Assembly: GCA_039192165.1 (NCBI GenBank)
Contig: JBCCXD010000006.1
Location: 248,001-312,000, forward strand
Origin: Dinoroseobacter sp039192165
GTDB lineage: Bacteria; Pseudomonadota; Alphaproteobacteria; Rhodobacterales; Rhodobacteraceae
Length of the DNA: 64,000 nucleotides
Direction: 5' to 3'
Shown: positions 34,821-42,464 of the stretch, one piece after another
Layout: each line of letters opens with the position of its first letter
How positions within the stretch are numbered: the first letter of the stretch is position 1
Position numbers and translations under genes: made by a program
The notes under the pieces: generated by a model
What the model was told of the DNA's origin: nothing
Databases searched by the model: none
Seen by the model: the letters and a program-made list of their open reading frames with translations, nothing else

Positions 34821-36140
34821 CTAGAGCTTTCCTTCGTCTTCGAAGGTTTCTGTCCAGTCTTCGATCAGCTTGTCCAGCGCCTCTTTTGCTGTGCCCTGAT
34901 CTGCAACGACGTAGTCATGTACGCGCTTCTGCATGGCGAGAAGAAGTTCGGCATAAGCCGGCTCCTGCCAGAAGTCCTGCACGTCATTCATGGCCTCCAG
35001 GAAATCTCCCGCAAATGGCTGACTGTCGACAAAGCCAGGGTCGTTCAGCACCGAATTGTGGGCCGAGTATCCTCCAAGCTCCCACCATTTGGCCTGAACT
35101 TCCGGATCGGCAAACCACTTGATGTACTCAAGCGCCGCGTCCTGCTTATCAGAGTAAGAGACAACCGAAATGCCCTGCCCTCCCAGTGTAGAGCCGGCCT
35201 GATTTTGTGGTGGGTTGACGAAGAAGTCGATCTTGTCTCCGCCTGTCGCCGGATCAGCATACAGACCCGGAAAGAAAGCGAACCAGTTCATTGCCATGGC
35301 AACCTGACCGGACTTAAACGCGTCCAGGCTTTCGCCCATGTAGGAGTTTGTGTAGCCGGGGGGTGTCGCAGTCTCGTAAAACTCTTTGTAAAACTCCAGG
35401 GCTTCAACCGCCTCGGCGGAGTTTACAGCACCTTCCATGTCATAAGATCCTGGGGTGTTCTCGTATTTAAAGCCCCAGGGATAAAGCGCTCCCGTGACGC
35501 CCATGGTGATGCCCTCGGAACCACGCTCGGTAAAAATTGCGGCTCCATAAACGGTTTTTCCGTCAATTTCACGCTCCTGGAAAAACTGCGCGATCTGCAG
35601 CAGCTCTTTTTGGGATTGCGGCTCGCCAAGTTCCTGCCCGGTCTCGGCTTTGTAGGCGGCCTGAATTTCAGGGTCGGCAAACCAGTCGGCACGATAGAAC
35701 CAACCGTTGGCGTCACCCATTGCGGGCAGCGCATAGTAATTCGGGGTCCCCTTCGGCCATGTAGAGTAAGCATAAACGGTCGCCGGTGCGAAATCGTCCA
35801 TGCTGATCCCTTCGGCATCAAAGAAATCATTCAGCTTCACGTAGTGGCCATTCTCCGCCCCACCACCGATCCACTGGCTATCTCCGATCAGAAGATCGCA
35901 GAGCTTACCGCCGGAGTTCAGCTCATTCAGCATGCGATCCGCGAAGTTGGGCCAAGGCACAAATTCGAAATTCATTGTGTGGCCGGACTGGGCTTCAAAT
36001 TCCTTGGACAGTTCGACAAGTGCGTTTGCCGGGTCCCAGGCTGCCCAGCACAAAGTCAAATCCTCTGCAATTGCCGCTACGGGCAGGCTTACGGATGTCA
36101 AAAGCACCGCTCCAACGGCGGTCGTTTTAAGTGTGTTCAT
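34821..36140 (-). CDS. ABC transporter carbohydrate-binding protein
   Basis: A 439-residue extracellular solute-binding protein (family 1, MalE-like). It has a signal peptide (about residues 1-25, ending AAIAED) and the family body with CWAAWDPANALVELSKEFEA, then MNFEFVPWPNFADRMLNEL and GDSQWIGGGAENGHYVKLND. It captures a sugar or polyol in the periplasm for the downstream permeases. The start at 36140 follows GGGAGGAAA. It is the first gene of the regulon; two palindromic operators lie 53-98 bases upstream. Confidence 0.94.
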   Translation of the reverse strand: MNTLKTTAVGAVLLTSVSLPVAAIAEDLTLCWAAWDPANALVELSKEFEAQSGHTMNFEFVPWPNFADRMLNELNSGGKLCDLLIGDSQWIGGGAENGHYVKLNDFFDAEGISMDDFAPATVYAYSTWPKGTPNYYALPAMGDANGWFYRADWFADPEIQAAYKAETGQELGEPQSQKELLQIAQFFQEREIDGKTVYGAAIFTERGSEGITMGVTGALYPWGFKYENTPGSYDMEGAVNSAEAVEALEFYKEFYETATPPGYTNSYMGESLDAFKSGQVAMAMNWFAFFPGLYADPATGGDKIDFFVNPPQNQAGSTLGGQGISVVSYSDKQDAALEYIKWFADPEVQAKWWELGGYSAHNSVLNDPGFVDSQPFAGDFLEAMNDVQDFWQEPAYAELLLAMQKRVHDYVVADQGTAKEALDKLIEDWTETFEDEGKL

Positions 36141-36192
36141 GATTTCCTCCCAGTAGGCGACGCTGTCATAGCGGCCCTGCAAAAACGATATT

Positions 36193-36208
36193 TGAGGTAC
36201 GCACCTCA
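36193..36208. promoter_or_regulatory. Operator palindrome 1 (LacI type)
   Basis: The 16-mer TGAGGTACGCACCTCA is a palindrome with one mismatched pair. It begins 53 bases before the binding-protein start codon. Its match to the second site indicates a shared binding protein. Confidence 0.75.
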
Positions 36209-36222
36209 TGTCAATGAATTTC

Positions 36223-36238
36223 TGAGGTGCGCACCTCA
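36223..36238. promoter_or_regulatory. Operator palindrome 2 (LacI type)
   Basis: The 16-mer TGAGGTGCGCACCTCA is a perfect palindrome with a CG centre, 30 bp (about three helical turns) from palindrome 1 and differing from it by one base. I infer it is a site for the LacI-family protein at 27855-28919. Confidence 0.75.
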
Positions 36239-36486
36239 GTTCGACGTCTGCATTGCTGGAAATTGGTGGTCTTCTTGTGCCAGATTCTGCTACGAACCTT
36301 CGCTCGTCTTGGCAATTTACGAGCCAATTTTCAGTGTTACGCGCAATTGATCAACATGAATTACATATTTTAAGATATTGAGATATAATATTTTTTAAAG
36401 ACTAGAAACCGCCCCAACCTGGGTGGCTCTACAAAAATGCTGATGGAAGACCTGCCTTGCAATCGAAGTCTTGCTCTAAGACCTTT

Positions 36487-39333
36487 CTATTGCGCGGCAA
36501 GGTGATCTGCGGAGGGTACAATTCTCGCCGCGCAGAACTTGAACTCCGGAATTTTTCCGAACGGATCAAGTTGCGGATTGGTCAGGAAATTGGCGGGTGC
36601 TTCCACAAAACAGAAGGGCATAAACAGCATCCCAGGGGTTACCTCGCGATCCGCCCTGAGCGTCAGCGTGATAGCGCCGCGGCGCGTCTCAACCGTCACC
36701 TGCTGACCGCGGTAAAAGCCCATTCGGCCAATATCTTTCGGGTGCATGGAAACCACAGGTTCCCCTTCCTGAGCGTTGAGCTGTGTGGCTCTGCGGGTCA
36801 TCGCGCCGGTGTGCCAGTGTTCCAGCATCCGCCCTGTCGTCAAAACGAAAGGAAAGTCATCGTCGGGAAGCTCATCGGGAGGCACCAGATCGGTTGGGAC
36901 CACCTGAGCCTTGCCGCTTGCGGTTGGGAAACCATCGTAGAAGATAATCTCCTCTCCGGGGCCATCTTCCGATTTGACCGGATAGCAGACCGCGCCCTCT
37001 CGCATCAGTCGCTCCCAGGAAATGTTGTCGAGCGACGGCATGACACTGGCCATCTCCGTAAAAATCTCTCCGACATCTGTGTAGTTCCAGTCGAGCCCGG
37101 AACGCTGTCCCATTTCTACCAGAAGTTTCCAATCCTGGCGCGCCTCACCCGGTGGTTTGCGAACAGGCATGGCGATCTGGACTTGGCGGTTGGAATTTGT
37201 GTAGGTGCCGGGCTTTTCAGGCTGAGCTGACGCAGGAAGGATCACATCGGCAAACCAGGCAGTTTCGGTAAGGAAGATGTCCTGCACAACCAAATGGTCG
37301 AGCATAGACAACGCAAGACGCGCATGGTGCTGGTCGGGATCCGACATAGCCGGGTTTTCGCCCTGCACAAACATCGCCTTTACCTGACCCGATGAAACCG
37401 CGTTCATAGTTTCGACGACTGTCAGGCCATTGGCCGGGTCGAGAGCGCGGCCCCAGAAATCCTCATAGTGCTCGCGAACGTTGGCATCTTCCACCGACTT
37501 ATAGTTCGGATAGCAGATTGGGATAAGACCGGCGTCAGATGCACCTTGTACATTGTTTTGCCCGCGCAACGGATGAATACCAGTGCCCGGACGTCCGATA
37601 TGACCTGTGATCAAGCTCAGCGCGATCAGACAGCGCACGTTGTCGGTGCCATGTACGTGCTGGCTCACCCCCATGCCCCAAAAAATGATGGACCGCTCTG
37701 CCCGCGCAAAGGTCCGCGCAAGCTCCTTGAGATACTCCGCTTCCACACCGCAGATCTCAGACATTGCTTCAGGTGAGAAGTCTTTGACCTTCTCGCGCAG
37801 AGCTTCGAAACCTTCGACATTGGCTTGGATGTACTGCTCGTCATAGAGCTTCTCTTTAATGATCGTGTGGATCATCGCGTTGAGCATCGGGACATCACGC
37901 CCGGGCGCAAAGACAACAGGGTGGCTGGCGTGTCGCATCAGCTCCTGCTTTCTCGGGTCAAAAACCATGAGCTTTGCGCCACGCTTGGCTGCCTGTTTCA
38001 AATAGGTCGCAGCCACCGGATGGTTCTGCTCCGGGCGGCAGCCAATAGTTAAGATACAGTCGCTGTCATCGGCAGCTGTAAATGGTGCGGACACCGCGCC
38101 AGACCCCACGCCTTCCATAAGTGCCGCCACGGACGAAGCGTGGCAAAGCCGCGTGCAGTGATCGACATTGTTGGTGCCAAATCCCTGACGAATGTACTTC
38201 TGAAAGAGATAAGCCTCTTCATTGGTGCCCTTGGCCGAGCCAAAGCCCGCTACTCGGTGTCCGCCCAATTCATCCCGTACTTTGGTCAGGCCGCCAGCGG
38301 CAAAGGCCATCGCCTCCTCCCAGCTTGCATCTCGGAACACATCTGGGATGTCGGAAAAGGTCATTCGGACGCTGGGATCCTTGGGAACGCCTTCGCGACG
38401 AATGAGGGGTCTCGTGAGCCGCTCGGGCGACATGACATAGTCCATGCCGAACCGTCCTTTGACGCAAAGCTTACCACGATTTCCGGGCCCATCGCGGCCA
38501 TCGACCTTTATAATGTCGTTGTCTTTGATGCTGACCTCGGTCTGGCAACCAACACCGCAAAATGGGCAAACCGATGGTTTTACCTCTTCGGCGTAGACCG
38601 CACGTTTGCGGGCAGTCTGGTCGAGAAGGGTTTTCTCCATCAACGCGCCAGTCGGACATGCCTGCACGCATTCTCCGCAGCCGACACAGGTCGATACGCC
38701 CATGGGATCGTCGATGTCGAAAACCGGACGTGTGGCCGTACCACGGCCCGCCATCCCAAGAACATCGTTCACCTGCACGTCACGGCACGCGCGCACGCAC
38801 AATCCGCAGGAAATGCAAGCGTCAAGATTAACCGCGATAGACGGGTGAGACGCGTCGTGGAAGATACTGTCGACTGGAATCTCAGACTGCGCGCCAGGTC
38901 GTTGGCTGGGATAGCGGGACCCATCGGACGCGCCTAAATGCGACCCTTCTTTCATCGCCACAAGGTCAAACTGTTTCCAGAAATGACTGTCCGGGTCGGG
39001 GCTTTCGCTCCGTGCCGGCATATCCGACGCAAGGAGTTCAAAAACCATTTTGCGGTTCTTTTGCACGCGCTCATTGGTCGTGGTGACCACCATTCCTTCG
39101 CTTGGTTTGCGCAGACAGGATGCCGCAAGGGTACGTTCGCCTTCCACCTCGACCACACAGGCGCGGCAGTTCCCGTCGGACCGTAAGTCCGGTTCGTCCT
39201 TGTGACAGAGATGAGGAATGTGTTTGTTGTGACGCCTGGCGACCTCCCAGATCGTCTCGCCGGCGAACGCCGTCACTTGCTTACCATCCAGGGTAAAAGA
39301 CACCGTTCCGAGATGTGTCGCGTCAAGGCTCAT
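36487..39333 (-). CDS. fdsA: NAD-dependent formate dehydrogenase, molybdenum subunit alpha
   Basis: A 948-residue molybdenum-containing catalytic subunit that oxidises formate to CO2. Domains in order: NuoG-like [2Fe-2S] ferredoxin (about 10-80, cysteines in HLCHKDEPDL and NCRACVVEV), a two-cluster ferredoxin domain (172-228, CISCGLCVRAC and CVGCGECVQACP), the [4Fe-4S]-Mo domain (CPFCGVGCQ at 256), and a C-terminal molybdopterin-dinucleotide domain. The molybdenum ligand is Cys397 in DHCTRLCHASSV, so this is not a selenocysteine enzyme. The start overlaps the stop of the diaphorase subunit gene by ATGA. No FdsC/FdhD chaperone or FdsD gene is beside it. Confidence 0.95.
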   Translation of the reverse strand: MSLDATHLGTVSFTLDGKQVTAFAGETIWEVARRHNKHIPHLCHKDEPDLRSDGNCRACVVEVEGERTLAASCLRKPSEGMVVTTTNERVQKNRKMVFELLASDMPARSESPDPDSHFWKQFDLVAMKEGSHLGASDGSRYPSQRPGAQSEIPVDSIFHDASHPSIAVNLDACISCGLCVRACRDVQVNDVLGMAGRGTATRPVFDIDDPMGVSTCVGCGECVQACPTGALMEKTLLDQTARKRAVYAEEVKPSVCPFCGVGCQTEVSIKDNDIIKVDGRDGPGNRGKLCVKGRFGMDYVMSPERLTRPLIRREGVPKDPSVRMTFSDIPDVFRDASWEEAMAFAAGGLTKVRDELGGHRVAGFGSAKGTNEEAYLFQKYIRQGFGTNNVDHCTRLCHASSVAALMEGVGSGAVSAPFTAADDSDCILTIGCRPEQNHPVAATYLKQAAKRGAKLMVFDPRKQELMRHASHPVVFAPGRDVPMLNAMIHTIIKEKLYDEQYIQANVEGFEALREKVKDFSPEAMSEICGVEAEYLKELARTFARAERSIIFWGMGVSQHVHGTDNVRCLIALSLITGHIGRPGTGIHPLRGQNNVQGASDAGLIPICYPNYKSVEDANVREHYEDFWGRALDPANGLTVVETMNAVSSGQVKAMFVQGENPAMSDPDQHHARLALSMLDHLVVQDIFLTETAWFADVILPASAQPEKPGTYTNSNRQVQIAMPVRKPPGEARQDWKLLVEMGQRSGLDWNYTDVGEIFTEMASVMPSLDNISWERLMREGAVCYPVKSEDGPGEEIIFYDGFPTASGKAQVVPTDLVPPDELPDDDFPFVLTTGRMLEHWHTGAMTRRATQLNAQEGEPVVSMHPKDIGRMGFYRGQQVTVETRRGAITLTLRADREVTPGMLFMPFCFVEAPANFLTNPQLDPFGKIPEFKFCAARIVPSADHLAAQ

Positions 39334-41015
39334 GATGCGAACTCCTCGGGAAAGTGCTTCATGAGGTGCGCCACACAGTTGCCTGCCGCCTGTCCGAGCC
39401 CACAGATAGAACTATCCCGCATCACCGTGAGAAGGTCATCGAACAGCTCCGGATTTTGCTCACGCACTTCGAGCAAACCGACAATCTTCTCGGTCCCAGA
39501 TCTGCACGGCGTGCACTGGCCACAGCTTTCATGTTTGAAAAACCGCATTGTATTCAGCACTGCCTGTCTTGCGCTGTCATGCTGCGAAAGGACAACAACA
39601 GCATGCGATCCGATAAAGCCGCCCTCTTGCTCCCATGTCCCAAAGTCCATCATACGATCCGCCATGTGGGCCGGAAATATACCCCCCGATGCGCCGCCTG
39701 GCAGAAATGCATAAAGCTCGTGGCCATCCTCCATTCCGCCGCAATAGTCCTCGATTAGCCGGTTCAGCGGAATGCCGGCAGGCGCGATTTTGACCCCGGG
39801 TTGCTTGACGCGACCTGAGACCGAAAAAGACCGCACTCCCTTGTTTTCGTCCGTCCAACCTTGGCTCGCAAACCACTCAGACCCGTGTTCAATGATTTGC
39901 GGAACCCAGAGCAGCGTTTCAACGTTATGATTGAGTGTTGGACGACCAAATAGGCCGACCTCGGCAATGTAAGGCGGGCGGTGTCTTGGCAGGCCGCGCT
40001 TCCCTTCGATCGACTCGATCATTGCACTTTCTTCGCCGCATATGTAGGCGCCCGCCCCGCGGCGCAGTTCGAAAGGCACAGGGCAAAGATCGGCACGCTC
40101 TAGGGCTTCAATCTCGCGACGTAGGATTTCGAGGATGTGCGGATACTCATCGCGCATATAGATATAAATCCGCTCGCATCCGACCACGTGCGCAGCAATC
40201 TGCGCACCTTCAAGCATCCGGTGCGGATGCTTCTCGAGCCACCACCGGTCTTTGAAAGTGCCCGGCTCGCCTTCATCGCCGTTAACGGTCATCAGCCGAG
40301 GTCCGGCATAACCACGAACAAAGCCCCACTTTTTACCCGCTGGAAAACCCGCCCCACCCAAGCCGCGCAAACCTCCCGCAGACATCTGCTCGATCGCCTG
40401 ATCAGAAGAGATTTCACCTGAAATGATCTTTGCGAGCACCCCATAACCACCCCCAGCACGGAACGCTTCAAGGTTTTCGTACTCCGGCAGTTCAGGGTAC
40501 GAGTTATCCTGAATGGTGGCTTGCAACAGCTTCTCGACAGTCGCGTTGCGAATAATACGCTTACCAATCGAGGCTGCAGGCGCGCCATCGCATTGACCGA
40601 TACACGGCGCTTCGACAATCCGCACTTGCGCTGGGTCGACCTGAGCTCGCAATGCGTCGATGAGCTCAAAAGCCCCGAACATTTGTTCCGTGACCCCTGT
40701 CGCAACACGGATGGTAACAGGCGGCGGTGGCGTCTCGTTTTCTTTTACGACATCGAAATGATGGTAAAAGCTTGCAACCTCAAAGATCTCAACAGGAGCC
40801 ATGCGGAACAGCTCCGCAAGCGCAGTAAGATCGGCCGCAGTCATGTAGCCTTGCGTATCTTGAAAAATATGCAGCGCCTCAATCACCATATCTCGGCGGC
40901 GAGGCAGATCCCCGATAAGCCGGGCAACGTGTGCAACATGACCGTCACTGACCTGACGGCCCTTTGGAAGCGACGGGTCGCGACGCTTGTACTGAACTGG
41001 CGCGAACTGGTCCAT
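39330..41015 (-). CDS. Formate dehydrogenase fused gamma-beta (NuoE-NuoF-like) diaphorase subunit
   Basis: A 561-residue protein joining a NuoE/FdsG-like domain (about 20-165) to a NuoF/FdsB-like domain (about 185-561). The NuoF part looks complete: FMN/NAD site GGLRGLGGAGFPAGKKWGFV and NGDEGEPGTFKDRWW, ICGEESAMIESIEG, and the N3 [4Fe-4S] cysteines in ESCGQCTPCRSGTEK plus SICGLGQAAGNC. In the NuoE part only Cys138 and Cys142 (PCIGQC) remain; the first two ligands are Ala105 and Glu110 in IRVATGVTEQ, so a standard N1a cluster cannot form. The start at 41015 is chosen by family length; AAAGG lies upstream. It passes electrons from formate to NAD+. Confidence 0.93.
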   Translation of the reverse strand: MDQFAPVQYKRRDPSLPKGRQVSDGHVAHVARLIGDLPRRRDMVIEALHIFQDTQGYMTAADLTALAELFRMAPVEIFEVASFYHHFDVVKENETPPPPVTIRVATGVTEQMFGAFELIDALRAQVDPAQVRIVEAPCIGQCDGAPAASIGKRIIRNATVEKLLQATIQDNSYPELPEYENLEAFRAGGGYGVLAKIISGEISSDQAIEQMSAGGLRGLGGAGFPAGKKWGFVRGYAGPRLMTVNGDEGEPGTFKDRWWLEKHPHRMLEGAQIAAHVVGCERIYIYMRDEYPHILEILRREIEALERADLCPVPFELRRGAGAYICGEESAMIESIEGKRGLPRHRPPYIAEVGLFGRPTLNHNVETLLWVPQIIEHGSEWFASQGWTDENKGVRSFSVSGRVKQPGVKIAPAGIPLNRLIEDYCGGMEDGHELYAFLPGGASGGIFPAHMADRMMDFGTWEQEGGFIGSHAVVVLSQHDSARQAVLNTMRFFKHESCGQCTPCRSGTEKIVGLLEVREQNPELFDDLLTVMRDSSICGLGQAAGNCVAHLMKHFPEEFAS

Positions 41016-41261
41016 TTGCACGGAGCCTTTCGAGTAAGCAATCTGGCGTAGGCTAGAAGTTGCCCCTTTGTGCAGCATACGCGGCCACTTGTTATACTTG
41101 GGCCGCGCTATTTTGTCACTCAACTCCAACACACGAGCAACGAATTTTTTGCATTCCTCAGACGCCGAAGTTTCCAATAATGTCACAAGGAACGCGTTTA
41201 CGAGACTCGCCTTTGCTGCTTGTCTTTCAACAACCGCAACACCGAATAACGAGGAAGCCTG
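41016..41261. promoter_or_regulatory. Divergent region between formate dehydrogenase and agmatine-deiminase-like gene
   Basis: This 246-base gap carries both promoters. An inverted repeat with 7-bp arms CGCGGCC/GGCCGCG and a 14-base spacer lies at 41080-41107 and encloses a TTATACT sequence that resembles a -10 element, so it may be an operator over the promoter. Nothing else stands out. Confidence 0.45.
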
Positions 41262-42332
41262 ATGCGGCGCCGGAACATGGTGGTAGGAGGAGGAACCCTG
41301 GCACTGGCAGGCCTTGTAGCAGGCCGGTCTGCAACGTCCGGATCAGCGTTCTATGTGCCCGCCGAAGAAGAACCACACCAAAGGACTTTTATGCAATGGC
41401 CGGCAAGCCGTAAGGTTTACCGGGACCCGGTTTTTCTTGAGATGGTACAGACGACGATTGCGCAGATTGCCAACACCATTGCCGCGTTTGAACCGGTGAC
41501 AATGCTTGCAGCCAAGGAACACCATAACAGCGCCCGGAGAAAGCTCTCCGGCGCTGTTGAGCTTTGGGATATCGCAACAGAAGATCTTTGGTGCCGTGAC
41601 GCTGGCCCAATTTTTGTAGTGAATGGCGACGGGGCTCTGTCCGTCAGTCATATCCAGTTCAATGGCTGGGGCGAAAAGCAGATTAACGAAAAAGACAGTC
41701 AAATTGCCCGGCGCGTCGCGGAACGTCTTGGATTGAAACTTCTTGCAAGCGGTCTTCGCGGTGAAGGCGGCGGGATCGAACAGGACGGTCACGGTCTTTT
41801 AATGGCGCACGAAAGCAGTTGGGTTGCTGAAAACAGGAACCCCGGGCTGTCGCGGGACCGTATCGAGGCGAAGCTGCTGCGCGCTTACGGAGCTGAGCGT
41901 TTGATTTGGTCAAAAGGCGTGAAAGGCCGAGATATCACAGACTATCATATTGATAGTCTCGCACGCTTTTCCGGACCGGGACGCGTGTTGATCAACCTCC
42001 CACAGGAACCAGACATGGGCGATCCTTTTCATGTCGCAGCTTTAGAAACCCACGAGGCTCTGATGGCCGCTGGCCTGGATATCGAGGTCATTCCCGAACC
42101 CGATTTTCGCCGCGTCGACCACATTGATTTTGTTGCATCCTATGCAAATTACTATGTTTGCAATGGCGCCGTGATCGCCGCCGAGTTCGGGGACGCAGTG
42201 GCTGATAAGCTCGCGAGAGAAGCGCTTTCACGTCACTATCCAAATCGGGAAATTGTCACACTCAACGTTGATCTGTTGGGCGAACTCGGCGGGGGCATTC
42301 ACTGCGCAACACAGCAAATGCCAGCTGTCTGA
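41262..42332 (+). CDS. Exported agmatine deiminase / peptidylarginine deiminase-family protein
   Basis: A 356-residue guanidino-group-modifying enzyme of the PAD_porph/AguA family, which turns agmatine into N-carbamoylputrescine in typical members. Active-site blocks are present: LWCRDAGPIFVV, LRGEGGGIEQDGHGLL, the His in RDITDYHIDSLARF, and the nucleophile Cys348 in GGGIHCATQQMP. Unlike cytoplasmic AguA it begins with a twin-arginine-like signal (MRRRNMVVGGGTLALAGLVA), so it is probably exported. The ribosome site is GAGGAAG. It stands alone. Confidence 0.9.
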   Translation: MRRRNMVVGGGTLALAGLVAGRSATSGSAFYVPAEEEPHQRTFMQWPASRKVYRDPVFLEMVQTTIAQIANTIAAFEPVTMLAAKEHHNSARRKLSGAVELWDIATEDLWCRDAGPIFVVNGDGALSVSHIQFNGWGEKQINEKDSQIARRVAERLGLKLLASGLRGEGGGIEQDGHGLLMAHESSWVAENRNPGLSRDRIEAKLLRAYGAERLIWSKGVKGRDITDYHIDSLARFSGPGRVLINLPQEPDMGDPFHVAALETHEALMAAGLDIEVIPEPDFRRVDHIDFVASYANYYVCNGAVIAAEFGDAVADKLAREALSRHYPNREIVTLNVDLLGELGGGIHCATQQMPAV

Positions 42333-42464
42333 ATACACTACAGGAAAACGCAGGACGCTCCGCTCTGGATTGCTGACACCCAGCTGCTTTCGCGCAATCG
42401 TCTGGCAACCGCTTTGTTCCGAGCTGTGGTCGGCAATACTCTCTCTCGGGCGGTACCGAAAACC

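Larger units (their letters stand above)
36141..36486. promoter_or_regulatory. Promoter region of the sugar regulon, also 3' flank of fdsA
   Basis: A 346-base gap upstream of the binding-protein gene and downstream of the formate dehydrogenase genes, all on the minus strand. It holds the two operator palindromes and an AT-rich tract (36350-36405) that could contain the promoter or end the formate dehydrogenase transcript. No gene is evident. Confidence 0.6.

Noticed and set aside
34722..36350. Plus-strand open frame of 542 codons
   Set aside because: It runs entirely antisense to the well-supported ABC binding-protein gene, has no family likeness and no ribosome site. It is a by-product of GC-rich codon use.
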